DNA of 37,587 nt from Fibrobacteraceae bacterium (GCA_017625775.1 JAGAKE010000004.1:1-37587); one strand, 5' to 3'; numbered from the stretch's first letter, positions 1 through 8,540 are shown. Numbers and translations are program-made. Notes: generated from the letters alone by a model not told the origin.

Positions 1-87
1 CATCCTTGAAATTGACGGAGAATCGTAACCATCCTTGTGGAGCTCATAAGCTTTAGCCCATTCTTCTTTTGTGTGTTTCTTATACAT
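1..87 (-). CDS. N-terminus of an IS3-family OrfA transposase (helix-turn-helix), partial
   Basis: Twenty-nine codons are visible, starting MYKKHTKEEWAKAYELHKDG and continuing YDSPSISRM. This pattern (charged start, hydrophobic first helix, then a SISRM-like second helix) fits the helix-turn-helix that opens OrfA of IS3-family elements, which binds the element ends. The start ATG lies inside the element and just internal to a strong hairpin. The gene continues off the left edge, so neither the frameshift to OrfB nor the DDE catalytic domain can be checked. Confidence 0.55.
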   Translation of the reverse strand, partial: MYKKHTKEEWAKAYELHKDGYDSPSISRM

Positions 88-90
88 AAA

Positions 91-122
91 AACCCCGAAA
101 GTTGTGTCCAACTTTCGGGGTT
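91..122. repeat. Perfect 14-bp hairpin at the insertion-sequence end
   Basis: Bases 91-104 (AACCCCGAAAGTTG) are the exact reverse complement of 109-122, with a TGTC loop. The hairpin lies between the element terminus and the transposase start. Hairpins in this position in IS elements can block read-through transcription or hide the ribosome site on incoming transcripts; that role is inferred here. Confidence 0.75.
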
Positions 123-129
123 CAGTTCA

Positions 130-657
130 CTTCGCCGGCGGGTCACTTTTTGTTTTATCAAAAAACGGCTCTATAAAAAAGAAAATTACACCATTTATTT
201 TTCAAAGAAATTGTGTATTATAAAATAACATTGTTCTTATCATTGAACTTATGATAATTCCTATTTAATTTTTTTCTAAAAATTTTTGGGTTAAACCTAG
301 GTATTCAATAGAATAAAAATCTTCCACATATATTGGAATGTGTGGTATATATGAAAAAACATTGAACGTTTTTTTGAATATTTCTATAATTTTTAGAACA
401 TACCCCATAAAGTAAAATTTGTGGGACCATAAAATTTGAGTTATTTGCTCTTATTCTAGCTACTGGAATCTGGAACATTTCAATAGACCGCTAGGAATGA
501 GGCATTCACTCGCGCACTCTGTGCGTGGGTCGTTTGCTTGTTTTGCGGTCGGCTGTTCCAGAGCCTCAGTAGCGTCAAGCTTCGACACCACGCTTTCTTT
601 ATTTTAAAAAAGTGCAAGTCGAGTGGCGAAGAATCAGGGCAAGTTCCCTGAGGTTTC
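130..657. other. AT-rich intergenic region upstream of the restriction-modification genes
   Basis: There is no convincing reading frame here. Bases 130-460 are strongly AT-rich and without recognisable features. Bases 470-561 hold nested inverted repeats, listed separately. The last 60 bases lead into a plausible Shine-Dalgarno (TGAGG at 649-653) for the GTG at 658. Confidence 0.5.
470..561. repeat. Three nested inverted repeats, possible structured leader RNA
   Basis: CTGGAACA (470-477) is complementary to TGTTCCAG (554-561). Inside it, GACCGC (486-491) is complementary to GCGGTC (545-550). At the centre, CGCAC (513-517) pairs with GTGCG (521-525) around a TCT loop. The three pairs nest in the correct order for one long folded arm about 100 bases upstream of the first methyltransferase gene. 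This could be a leader structure, a small RNA or the relic of a repeat element. I recognise no RNA family. Confidence 0.45.
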
Positions 658-1353
658 GTGAAACAACAAAAACAAATTAAATCAAAGCAAAGAGTCGCTT
701 GCCATGGCGAGGTTTTCACTGCTGAACGCGAAGTGAATGCTATGCTTGATTTAGTCAAGCAAGAAACAGAACGAATAGACTCAAGATTTTTAGAACCAGC
801 TTGTGGAACCGGGAATTTTCTAGTCAAAATTTTAGAACGTAAACTTTCAGTTGTTAAGAAAAAATACCGAAAAAGTCCATTGGACTATGAACGAAATTCA
901 ATCCTTGCTCTTTCTAGTATTTATGGCGTAGAACTTTTAAATGATAATGTAGAAGATTGTCAAAAAAGACTTTATAAAATTTGGGAAAAAGCTTACAAAA
1001 GTATTTGTAAAACAGAAACAAATGAAGACGTTCAAAAATCGGCTCGTTTTATTTTAAGTAAAAATATCGTTTGTGGAAACGCTCTTTCTTTAATGCAAGT
1101 TGATGAAAATGCTAAAGACACCGAGACACCTATTGTTTTTTCAGAATGGGCTTTTATTCGCGGAAACATTATTCAAAGAAAAGATTACACCTTTGAAGAT
1201 TTAATGCGTATTGGAAGTAGCTCTAATAAAACTGAATCTACCAACGAAGCCAATGAACAAATCTCCTTTTCAACAGAGAATCCCCCAAGTGATGAAGGAA
1301 AATTTTTGAAGCAATACACCACCGATTACAGGAGTCTTTGGAAAGATGAATAA
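658..1353 (+). CDS. Restriction-modification protein, N6-adenine methyltransferase-like subunit 1
   Basis: A 231-residue protein with the HGEVFTAEREVNAMLDLV segment at residues 16-33, typical of the start of adenine methyltransferases, and SAM-binding motif I (EPACGTGNFL) near residue 47. No NPPY catalytic motif is present, so it is probably a partner of the downstream protein rather than a complete enzyme. From memory, this small protein is usually found directly before an Eco57I-type methylase and a GIY-YIG helicase. The GTG start has TGAGG a few bases upstream. Its stop codon overlaps the next gene's ATG (ATGAATAA), which indicates translational coupling. Catalytic competence on its own is uncertain. 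Confidence 0.75.
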   Translation: MKQQKQIKSKQRVACHGEVFTAEREVNAMLDLVKQETERIDSRFLEPACGTGNFLVKILERKLSVVKKKYRKSPLDYERNSILALSSIYGVELLNDNVEDCQKRLYKIWEKAYKSICKTETNEDVQKSARFILSKNIVCGNALSLMQVDENAKDTETPIVFSEWAFIRGNIIQRKDYTFEDLMRIGSSSNKTESTNEANEQISFSTENPPSDEGKFLKQYTTDYRSLWKDE

Positions 1354-2923
1354 ACATAATCCAGATGTATTGAGCTGTCTTGCAAATTTATCAAACGATG
1401 AAGTATTCACGCCACCAGAAATCGTGAATAAAATGCTTGATATGCTCCCATAGGAACTTTTTGAAAGTTCCGAAACCACATTTTTAGACCCTTGCTGTAA
1501 AACAGGTGTTTTTTTAAGAGAAATTGCAAAACGTTTGCTTAAAAACCAAATGCCAGGTTATGAAAAAGTAATAGAAAGCATAAATCAAAAAGTAGAAAAC
1601 GACGAAGAACTTTCTACAGATGATGTTTGTTTCAAAAAAGAATTACAACAAACAATTGACCATATTTTTCACAAACAACTTTTTGGAATAGCCATTACAG
1701 AAATGACAAGCTTGGTTTCGCGCCGAAGCATTTATTGTTCCAAATCACCCAATTACAAATACTCTATTTCTCACTTTGATAATGCCGAAGGTAACATTCG
1801 CTTTAAACGTATAAATCATACATGGGTAAATGGCAAATGCAAATTTTGCGGAGCAAACGAAGAACAATACAGCCGAGGCGATTCCCTTGAAACACACGCT
1901 TACGAATGGATTCACACCGAGAACCCCGAAGGAATTTTCAATATGAAATTTGACGTGATTATCAGCAACCCTCCGTATCAGTTAAGCGATGGAGGCGGAA
2001 CTGGTTCTAGTGCAAAACCTATTTATCATCATTTTGTTCTTCAAGCAAAAAAAATGCAACCTCGATATTTATCCATGATTATTCCATCTAGGTGGTTTAC
2101 AGGAGGCAAAGGGCTTGATGATTTTCGTAATAAAATGCTTAATGACAAAAGCATAAGAAAACTTGTAGATTATGAAAATTTTAAAGATGTTTTTCCAGGA
2201 GTAGATCTTGCCGGTGGAGCTTGTTATTTCTTATGGGATAGAGATAATAAAGGCAAATGTGATGTTATAAACAAAACAAATGATTCTTCTGAATCCGCGT
2301 TAAGATATCTTAATGAATACGAAACATTTATCAGACAAAATAAAGCTATCAGTATCGTAAAAAAAATTGTAAATCAAAATAAAATTTTCTTAAACACGAG
2401 AGTTTCATCAAGAAAACCTTTTGGTTTAGCAACAAATTATGAACCGACATCCAAAGGAATTCCTTGTCATTTTATTCAAAAAATTGGTTTACGTTTTGCA
2501 TCATCAAGGGATGTTTATGATCCTTTAAACATTTTGGATAAATGGAAATTCCTAATTCCAAAAGCTCCGATTGCAGGGCAAACTGATTTTTCTAAACCTG
2601 TTGGCTTTTACTATGATGGAAACACTCGTATTGCAAAACCTGGAGAATGTTGTTCAGAATCATGGATTGTCGCTGGTGCTTTTGATACAAAAGAAGAAAC
2701 GTTATATTTTAAATCGTTTATTTTAACAAAAATTGCTCGTTTTTTACTTCTTCAAACTGTTGTTTCTCAAGATGTAACTAAGAAAAATTTCTGCTTTGTT
2801 CCTGATTTAGGAACTTATAAGCAAGTATATACTGATGAAATTCTTCGTAAAATGTGGAACATTAGTAATAAAGAATGGGAATACATTGATTCACGAATTT
2901 GTGAAATTGGAGTAAACGCCTAA
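1346..2923 (+). pseudogene. Eco57I-type adenine methyltransferase, interrupted by an in-frame TAG
   Basis: Starting at ATG 1346, the frame reads 35 codons (with FTPPEIVNKMLDMLP), meets TAG at 1451-1453, then continues open for 490 codons in the same frame. The downstream part carries motif I (FLDPCCKTGVFL, just after the stop), a probable zinc-binding CKFCG segment, and catalytic motif IV NPPYQLSDGG near residue 208. As I recall the family, relatives read LPQELF here, so CAG to TAG is the simplest explanation. A restart at the internal ATG at 1535 would lack motif I. The protein would be 525 residues with one substituted residue if the amber codon is read through, and non-functional otherwise. 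It overlaps the upstream gene by 8 bases. Confidence 0.8.
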
Positions 2924-2925
2924 CC

Positions 2926-3222
2926 TTATAGCCCAAATAAATCAGCATGCGAACCTGTATCCACCAATTCAAGAATCAAGATATTCTCTTCAATCTTGTA
3001 AATCAAAAGCCAATTTGGTTCAATATGCAATTCTCTATGACCAATCCAATTGCCTGTAAGGGCATGATCTTTATATGCCGAAGAAACCTCTTCGCCTTTG
3101 GCAAGTATTTCCACAATGTCTTTCAGTTTTTGTATTCTTTTACCACGTTTTGTGGCTCGCTTCACAGATTTTTTGAATTTTTTAGTTATTCGTATTTGAT
3201 ACTTATATACTTTTTCGCTCAT
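2926..3222 (-). CDS. yafQ: YafQ/RelE-type mRNA interferase toxin
   Basis: A 98-residue protein of the RelE/ParE fold. It has a basic N-terminal helix (KKFKKSVKRATKRG), the central strand WIGHRELHIEPNWLLIY and a C-terminal DTGSHADLFGL. YafQ toxins use a histidine in this terminal strand to cleave mRNA on the ribosome, and the length matches the family (about 92). It overlaps the antitoxin by 4 bases (ATGA), the usual antitoxin-first order. Its stop codon lies two bases from the stop codon of the convergent methyltransferase gene, so the pair is packed tightly into the restriction-modification locus. Confidence 0.88.
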   Translation of the reverse strand: MSEKVYKYQIRITKKFKKSVKRATKRGKRIQKLKDIVEILAKGEEVSSAYKDHALTGNWIGHRELHIEPNWLLIYKIEENILILELVDTGSHADLFGL

Positions 3223-3488
3223 AACCCTAAATCATCCCACAGTTCCTTTGGTGATGCATACGTCTTGGCATTAGGGTCACGGGCTAAATTTTCACCTTCT
3301 TTTATGGCTTCTAAAAGTTCTTTAGAAGGGGGCCTTGTAACGGCAAATGGCAAGCCATGGTGCAACAAGGACTGTTTTAAAAAAACAGTTATAGCCTGCG
3401 ATAGCGAAAGCCCCAGGTCATCAAAAAGTTCAGTCGCTGAAGTTTTCAGCTCTTTATCCAATCGAATATTTGTAACTACTGTACTCAT
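3219..3488 (-). CDS. dinJ: DinJ/RelB-type antitoxin
   Basis: An 89-residue antitoxin with an N-terminal ribbon-helix-helix domain (STVVTNIRLDKELKTSATEL, then FDDLGLSLSQAITVFLKQSL) that binds operator DNA and a C-terminal tail that wraps the toxin. I chose ATG 3488 because the family begins with this strand; the longer reading frame adds 43 AT-rich residues with no resemblance. A perfect inverted repeat at 3503-3533, 15 bases upstream of the start, is the likely autoregulatory operator. It is transcribed towards the toxin gene and away from the helicase gene. Confidence 0.88.
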   Translation of the reverse strand: MSTVVTNIRLDKELKTSATELFDDLGLSLSQAITVFLKQSLLHHGLPFAVTRPPSKELLEAIKEGENLARDPNAKTYASPKELWDDLGL

Positions 3489-3502
3489 ACCAATAAATAT
3501 AC

Positions 3503-3533
3503 TACAAATACTTTCAAAAGTAAAGTATTTGTA
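3503..3533. promoter_or_regulatory. Operator palindrome of the DinJ/YafQ pair
   Basis: TACAAATACTTT (3503-3514) and AAAGTATTTGTA (3522-3533) are exact reverse complements separated by 7 bases. Position and symmetry fit a site for the dimeric ribbon-helix-helix antitoxin. Because it also lies about 80 bases upstream of the helicase gene on the plus strand, it could influence transcription in both directions. Confidence 0.6.
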
Positions 3534-3611
3534 TTCAAAATGTTGTCTTTTTGCCGAATTTTCAGTTAAAAATTCATATTTTGGCTGCTTGAAACGCCAT
3601 TGGGAGTTGTT

Positions 3612-6392
3612 ATGCAATTAGATCGTTTTTTTAAAGAACGCCCACAAATAAGCCCTACTATTTACGCTTATACTCTTCCTGAAGCAAATTCTCATAATGG
3701 CTACATTAAAGTGGGATTTACTGACCGTTCCGTTGAAGAACGTATAAAAGAGCAAGTTCATACCGCTGGTTTAAAACCTAAAATTTTATTCAAAGAACCG
3801 GCTATGTGTGCTGATGGTTCTTGCTTTACCGATAAGCAAGTGCATAAAATTCTTGAACGCAATCATTTTTTGCGTTTAGAAAAAAATACGGAATGGTTTA
3901 AGTGTTCAGAAAAAGATATTCTTGCGGCCATTAATGAATTAAAAACAGGTGTTCGTTCTGATAGAGATAGAAATGAAATTTTTTCTATGCGCCCAGAACA
4001 ACAAGCTGCCGTAGAAAAAACGAAAGCTTATTTTGATTCTGCATTAAAAGAAAATTCCAAGCAATCTCCAAAATTTTTGTGGAATGCTAAAATGCGTTTT
4101 GGAAAAACTTTTGCCGCTTATAAACTTGCTGAATCAATGGGGCTAAAAAAGGTTTTGGTTCTTACTTTTAAACCGGCTGTTGAAAGCGCTTGGGCTAGTG
4201 ATCTAATTCATCATATTGATTTTAAAAATTGGCAATTTATTTCTAATAAAGACGCTAAAGAAAATAAACTTTCTATTGATGAAGCTTTTGAACAAGCCGA
4301 TAAGAAAAAGCCTATTGTTGTTTTTGGTTCTTTCCAGGATTTACTTGGTACCAATCAAACCGGAGGCATAAAAGCTAAAAATGAATTTATTCATGCTACG
4401 CATTGGGATCTTGTTGTTTTTGATGAATATCATTTTGGTGCTTGGAGAGAGAACGCTAAAAAACTTTTCCAAGTGGCAGATGAAGAATCTGAAGTTGATT
4501 TTGATATAGAAGAATTTCAAACAAAAGAAGCCGGTAATGCTTTAGATGAAAGTGTTTTACCAATCACTACAAAATATTATTTATACCTTTCCGGAACGCC
4601 TTTTAGAGCTTTGAATTCTGGGGAATTCATTGAAGAACAAATTTTTAATTGGACTTATTCTGACGAACAACGCGCTAAAGAATCTTGGGCTAAAAAAGAA
4701 AACCCTTATAAAAGTTTGCCGCAAATGGTTATGCTAACTTACAAGATTCCTGAAAGTATCAGGCACGTGGCAAATGCAGGCGAATTTGATGAATTTGATT
4801 TGAATGAATTTTTTAAAGCTTCTGGCAAAGAAAACGATGCAACATTCAAGCACGAGCGGGAGGTCCAGAAATGGCTTGATTTAATTCGCGGGTCTTATTT
4901 GCCTTCTAATATTGATGATTTAAAACTTGGGCCAGATAAGCGCCCTCCGATGCCATATTCTGATACCCGTCTTTTGAATATTTTGCAGCATACGCTTTGG
5001 TTTTTACCTGATGTAGCTTCTTGTTATGCTATGAAAAATTTAATAGAACAAAGGCAAAATACTTTTTATCATGATTACCAAATAATTGTATGCGCTGGCA
5101 CAAAAGCAGGTATTGGTTTAGAGGCGTTAAAACCAGTTCGCAAAGCGATGGAGAATCCCCTTACCACAAAAACGATTACTCTTTCTTGTGGTAAATTAAC
5201 TACGGGTGTTACGATTCGCCCTTGGAGTGGTGTTTTTATGCTTCGCAATTTAAAAAGTCCTGAAACTTATTTTCAAACGGCTTTCCGCGTGCAATCTCCT
5301 TGGGAAATAAAAGACGACTTTGGAAATCAAAAAATTCTTAAAGAAAATTGTTACGTCTTTGATTTTGCTTTAGACAGAGCTTTAAAACAAATTGCAAGTT
5401 ATAGTTCTAGGTTAGATATTAACGAATCAAATCCAGAAAAACGCGTTGCTGAATTTATCAAATTTTTGCCCGTTCTTGCTTACGATGGCTCTGCAATGAC
5501 GCAATTAAATGCTTCTGCGATTTTAGATATTGCTATGTCTGGAACTTCGGCATCTTTACTTGCAAGGCGTTGGGAATCTGCTTTACTTGTAAACGTAGAT
5601 AATATGACTTTAAATCGTTTAATGAATAACGAAGACGCTATGAAGGCGTTAATGAAAATAGAGGGATTCCGCAGTTTAAATTCAGATATTGAAACTATCA
5701 TTAATAAATCTGAACAAGTTAAGAAACTAAAAACTAAAGATAAAGAACTTACACAAAAAGAAAAACGAGAAATTTCAGAAGCCGAAAAAGAATATAAATC
5801 GAAACGAAAACAAATTCAAGAAAAGCTAATCAAATTTGCAACGCGCGTTCCTGTATTTATGTATTTAACAGATTACCGCGAGCATTGTTTAAAAGATGTG
5901 ATTACCCAACTTGAGCCCGGTCTTTTTAAAAAAGTTACAGGGCTTGATGTTAAAGATTTTGAGCTCCTTTGTTCTTTGAATGTTTTTAATGCCAGTTTAA
6001 TGAATGAAGCAATTTTTAGCTTTAAACGCTATGAAGATTCAAGTTTAAGTTATATGGGACTTGATAGACATAAGGCAGAAGATATTGGTGGTTTTGATAC
6101 AGTGCTTCGTCGAGAAGAATATGAAGAACTTTTTTATTCACAACAAGAGTCTATGAAAAAAGACAATCTTGTTTATATGCAAAAGAAACATTCTTTGGAT
6201 TATTTGCAAGCAGCGGAATCAGAAATTTTTCTTTCAAGAATTAAGAAAAATTGTATAGTAACACATAAAACACTAGGAACAGGAATTGTTTCAAAAATCA
6301 CAAAGGATAAGAAATACATTTATGTTCGTTTTAGAAAGAACGAAAAAATGTTTGTGTTCTATGATTCTTTTAAGAAGGGACTTTTGAAATAA
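3612..6392 (+). CDS. GIY-YIG nuclease / DEAD-box helicase, restriction subunit
   Basis: A 926-residue protein with an N-terminal GIY-YIG-like domain of the T5orf172/Mug113 kind (YAYTLPE, then GYIKVGFTDRSVEERIKEQ at residues 30-48). A superfamily 2 helicase core follows, with Walker A-like KMRFGKTFAA near residue 159, the DEAD-type box FDEYHFG and motif III LYLSGTPFRAL. A lysine-rich coiled stretch lies at about residues 700-745. It probably acts as the translocating, cutting subunit for the two methyltransferase-type proteins upstream, as Res does in type III systems. ATG 3612 follows GGGAG. It is separated from the methyltransferase genes by the antisense toxin-antitoxin pair, so it needs read-through or its own promoter. 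Confidence 0.82.
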   Translation: MQLDRFFKERPQISPTIYAYTLPEANSHNGYIKVGFTDRSVEERIKEQVHTAGLKPKILFKEPAMCADGSCFTDKQVHKILERNHFLRLEKNTEWFKCSEKDILAAINELKTGVRSDRDRNEIFSMRPEQQAAVEKTKAYFDSALKENSKQSPKFLWNAKMRFGKTFAAYKLAESMGLKKVLVLTFKPAVESAWASDLIHHIDFKNWQFISNKDAKENKLSIDEAFEQADKKKPIVVFGSFQDLLGTNQTGGIKAKNEFIHATHWDLVVFDEYHFGAWRENAKKLFQVADEESEVDFDIEEFQTKEAGNALDESVLPITTKYYLYLSGTPFRALNSGEFIEEQIFNWTYSDEQRAKESWAKKENPYKSLPQMVMLTYKIPESIRHVANAGEFDEFDLNEFFKASGKENDATFKHEREVQKWLDLIRGSYLPSNIDDLKLGPDKRPPMPYSDTRLLNILQHTLWFLPDVASCYAMKNLIEQRQNTFYHDYQIIVCAGTKAGIGLEALKPVRKAMENPLTTKTITLSCGKLTTGVTIRPWSGVFMLRNLKSPETYFQTAFRVQSPWEIKDDFGNQKILKENCYVFDFALDRALKQIASYSSRLDINESNPEKRVAEFIKFLPVLAYDGSAMTQLNASAILDIAMSGTSASLLARRWESALLVNVDNMTLNRLMNNEDAMKALMKIEGFRSLNSDIETIINKSEQVKKLKTKDKELTQKEKREISEAEKEYKSKRKQIQEKLIKFATRVPVFMYLTDYREHCLKDVITQLEPGLFKKVTGLDVKDFELLCSLNVFNASLMNEAIFSFKRYEDSSLSYMGLDRHKAEDIGGFDTVLRREEYEELFYSQQESMKKDNLVYMQKKHSLDYLQAAESEIFLSRIKKNCIVTHKTLGTGIVSKITKDKKYIYVRFRKNEKMFVFYDSFKKGLLK

Positions 6393-6395
6393 TTC

Positions 6396-7511
6396 CTATG
6401 TAGCTGCTTCCATTTTTGCAAGCTTTCTTTTACGGCGTTTTGTTTTAAATGCAAGGTAAAGAGGGCTTAAGGTGTAAAGTATAAGCAAAAGTCCTAAAGT
6501 TGCTCTTGGAGAATTCATGTTGCAAATTCCCCAACCGATGGTAATGAAAGGCAAGTGAAGTAAATAAGGGTAAAAAGAAGCTCGACCAATGGTGCGAATT
6601 ATAGGAATGCAGAAAAAGCGGGCAAGAAATCCTTTACCTGGAATTAAGCTCATTATAAACAATCCGGAAATTAAAATGGTTGGGCTATGTCTTGTGATAA
6701 AGTAGAGCGTTGGGTTTGAAACATAGTTTTGACTAACATAGCATACAAAATAAAGTGCAACGAATAAAAGGAATTGGCAAATTCCAGCGATATAATTTTT
6801 TTCAAGAAAACTAAATTGGCGCTCTTGATAAAGCCTATAGATTATCATCCCGAAAATGTATTCGCAAATGTGAATGACTGGAAACATGTGAAAAAATCGG
6901 AAGCGACTTTCGTAATCTTCTTGACCTAAAAAATCATGGGCGCCAAATATAATGCCTTGAATAATGCCTGGTATGAATATTAAAATGAATAGAGTCCAAA
7001 GTAATTTTACACTTTTGATTTGAAATAGTTTTTTGCAAGTGTAAGGAGTAATTGCGTAGCAAATAAAGAATCCGGTCAAAGCCCATGAGGGTTCGTTTAG
7101 TTTCATTCCTAAATCAGGAACCAAAGACCAAAGTAGCGACAAGTGTAAAAACAAACTGCGAATCGGGTGTTCCATTTTATCAAGGCCGCCAAGCTTCACC
7201 GCTATGGCCGAGAACATAAGTATCGTGCAAATGAAATGCAAACGATAGAGTTTTGAAATTCTCGAAAACATGAATGGCAACACTGGAATTTGGCGCTCGG
7301 GATCACTGAATTTCGAGGCAAATAAAAAGCCTGCTAAAACAAAGAAGAGCCCGGCTGAAAAAGCAGGCCCTGAAACGATTGGTTTTAACCATGTCCATTT
7401 TGCAGCGTAATCAAAAGCACTTGATGAGGCTAAATGCAAAAAAACGATATTGACGGAAGCCATTAGTCGCAAACCATCAATCGCTGGAAAATAATTTTTA
7501 ATCTTGGACAT
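6396..7511 (-). CDS. Acyltransferase 3 family membrane protein
   Basis: A 371-residue integral membrane protein that begins NYFPAIDGLRLMASVNIVFLH, the hallmark of the acyltransferase 3 (OafA/YrhL) family. It has the catalytic-type His in VFLHLAS, the FFVLAGFLFA helix, and about ten hydrophobic segments ending in a basic tail (KTKRRKRKLAKM). Family members O-acylate surface polysaccharides or lipids at the inner membrane; the substrate here is unknown. It ends in TAG only 3 bases from the stop of the convergent helicase gene. A candidate second gene in its pathway is not visible nearby. Confidence 0.88.
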   Translation of the reverse strand: MSKIKNYFPAIDGLRLMASVNIVFLHLASSSAFDYAAKWTWLKPIVSGPAFSAGLFFVLAGFLFASKFSDPERQIPVLPFMFSRISKLYRLHFICTILMFSAIAVKLGGLDKMEHPIRSLFLHLSLLWSLVPDLGMKLNEPSWALTGFFICYAITPYTCKKLFQIKSVKLLWTLFILIFIPGIIQGIIFGAHDFLGQEDYESRFRFFHMFPVIHICEYIFGMIIYRLYQERQFSFLEKNYIAGICQFLLFVALYFVCYVSQNYVSNPTLYFITRHSPTILISGLFIMSLIPGKGFLARFFCIPIIRTIGRASFYPYLLHLPFITIGWGICNMNSPRATLGLLLILYTLSPLYLAFKTKRRKRKLAKMEAAT

Positions 7512-7590
7512 TGCGGGAAAATATAGCTATTGAAAATTCCCGCTAAAATGAAAAGCAAGTTTTATATTAATGGTTGTGCTTAAAAGACCA

Positions 7591-7776
7591 TTAATTTTTG
7601 GGTGAAAATGGGTTGCTCGGTTTTAAATAAGGTTTTTGGTTTGATGTATCTTCCACGGAAATTTCATTTTGCAAAACCTGCTCGGCTTCGTTTGAAAGGT
7701 TTGAATTTCCTGAGAACTGAAAAAGCGAAGAGGCGAGTAACGCCGATAAAGAGAGCATTTCAATTTTTCTGTGCAT
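7591..7776 (-). CDS. Small exported peptide of unknown function
   Basis: About 61 residues. The N-terminus is MHRKIEMLSLSALLASSLFQ, a basic start and hydrophobic core that looks like a signal peptide, followed by a polar, proline-rich tail (KPYLKPSNPFSPKN). AGGA lies 8 bases before the ATG at 7776, so I prefer this start to the ATG at 7782. There is no lipobox cysteine. It stands alone between the acyltransferase and the terminator region. I do not recognise it, and it could be spurious, though the ribosome site and signal-like start argue for a real gene. Confidence 0.45.
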   Translation of the reverse strand: MHRKIEMLSLSALLASSLFQFSGNSNLSNEAEQVLQNEISVEDTSNQKPYLKPSNPFSPKN

Positions 7777-7944
7777 AATCATTTTCCTGTCTTATTTTCG
7801 TCTTGAAATATTATGTATTAAAATCAAAAGCTTCTGAGTATGGTGATTTTGTCATTTTTTCGTCAGGGAATTTTTAAGAGAATTTCATTTTTTGATGATT
7901 TGGATATGGGGTTTTAGGCTAGGCGTTTATTTTTTTTAGAAAAC

Positions 7945-7970
7945 TCCCTCGCGGCGAAAGCCGCGAGGGA
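7945..7970. terminator. 11-bp GC-rich hairpin with GAAA loop
   Basis: TCCCTCGCGGC (7945-7955) pairs with GCCGCGAGGGA (7960-7970) around a GAAA tetraloop. It lies just beyond the bidirectional terminator of the DksA-like gene and may back it up. Read on the minus strand it lacks an immediate T run but is followed about 10 bases later by an A/T-rich tract, so it may instead be a stable RNA end. Confidence 0.5.
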
Positions 7971-7981
7971 AATAGGAAAAT

Positions 7982-8009
7982 AAAAAAATCGGCTTTCGCC
8001 GATTTTTTT
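7982..8009. terminator. Bidirectional rho-independent terminator after the DksA-like gene
   Basis: AAAAAAATCGGC and GCCGATTTTTTT form a perfect stem around a 4-base loop, with A and T runs on both flanks, so it can work in either direction. It overlaps the stop codon of the minus-strand DksA-like gene. Confidence 0.85.
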
Positions 8010-8469
8010 AACGCTGTTGCATTCTATGCTGTTCAGCAAAAGCTTTAGCCATTTCCACTCGATGATCCTCGCGTTCTTTCTTTTTCGTTTCCTCTTTGCA
8101 ATTAACGCATTTCGTTGCAGTAGGAACCGCTTCAAGACGAGCTCTTGGAATGAGTTGGTTACAAACTTTGCAGACACCAAAAGTTCCCTTTTTGATTCTT
8201 TGAAGAGCCTCTTCCAAATAAACCAAAAATTTCCCTTCTCTTGCTGCTAAATCAAATGTCGTTTCAAGGGAGGTATAATCAGAAGCCGCATCCGCTGTCA
8301 GGTGGTTACTATAACCGACCATTTCAGCTTGGTGCTTTTGAGTATGGAATGCACCAGTGGACGAACTACCGACTTGGGAAGCGACAATTTCCCGCCGTTT
8401 TTCAAGCAAAAGGGATTCAAAATATTCTAAATCCTTTTTTGACATTTTTACAGTTTTCTTTTCCGCCAT
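8008..8469 (-). CDS. DksA/TraR-family C4 zinc-finger transcription regulator
   Basis: A 153-residue protein with an N-terminal helical part (KKDLEYFESLLLEKRREIV), a middle helix bearing DYTSLETTFDLAAREGKFL and a four-cysteine zinc finger (CKVC at about 110, CVNC at about 130). This is the layout of DksA-type proteins, which insert a coiled coil into the secondary channel of RNA polymerase and work with ppGpp. The acidic D-x-x-D/A tip typical of DksA is not clearly preserved, so it may be a DksA-like regulator rather than DksA itself. GGGAGG lies upstream of the ATG. The gene ends in a strong terminator, 71 bases downstream of the MCE gene. Confidence 0.88.
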   Translation of the reverse strand: MAEKKTVKMSKKDLEYFESLLLEKRREIVASQVGSSSTGAFHTQKHQAEMVGYSNHLTADAASDYTSLETTFDLAAREGKFLVYLEEALQRIKKGTFGVCKVCNQLIPRARLEAVPTATKCVNCKEETKKKEREDHRVEMAKAFAEQHRMQQR

Positions 8470-8540
8470 GTGCTGAACCTCCCATAATTTAGATTACCGC
8501 CATAAAGTATTCTTTTTATTTACAAAAGCAAATACTTTTT

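Larger units (their letters stand above)
1..129 (-). mobile_element. End of an IS3-family (IS150/IS1223-like) insertion sequence, cut by the window edge
   Basis: Read on the minus strand, the element appears to begin at 129 with TGAACTGAACCCCGAAAG and runs leftward out of the window. The start resembles terminal inverted repeats of the IS150/IS1223 branch of the IS3 family, which begin with TGAACTGCACCC or similar. A transposase-type reading frame opens 42 bases inside this end. The other end and any target-site duplication lie outside the window, so the family assignment rests on one terminus and 29 codons. Confidence 0.6.

Noticed and set aside
470..561. Retron msr/msd interpretation of the nested inverted repeats
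   Set aside because: No reverse transcriptase gene lies nearby, and the downstream genes are restriction components.
2947..3621. 224-codon plus-strand frame across the toxin-antitoxin pair
   Set aside because: Antisense to both genes, whose families are clear; composition is not protein-like.
8500..8540. Hairpin AAAGTATT...AATACTTT between the MCE and DksA-like genes as a terminator
   Set aside because: The loop is long and AT-rich, and there is no T run after it on the minus strand.
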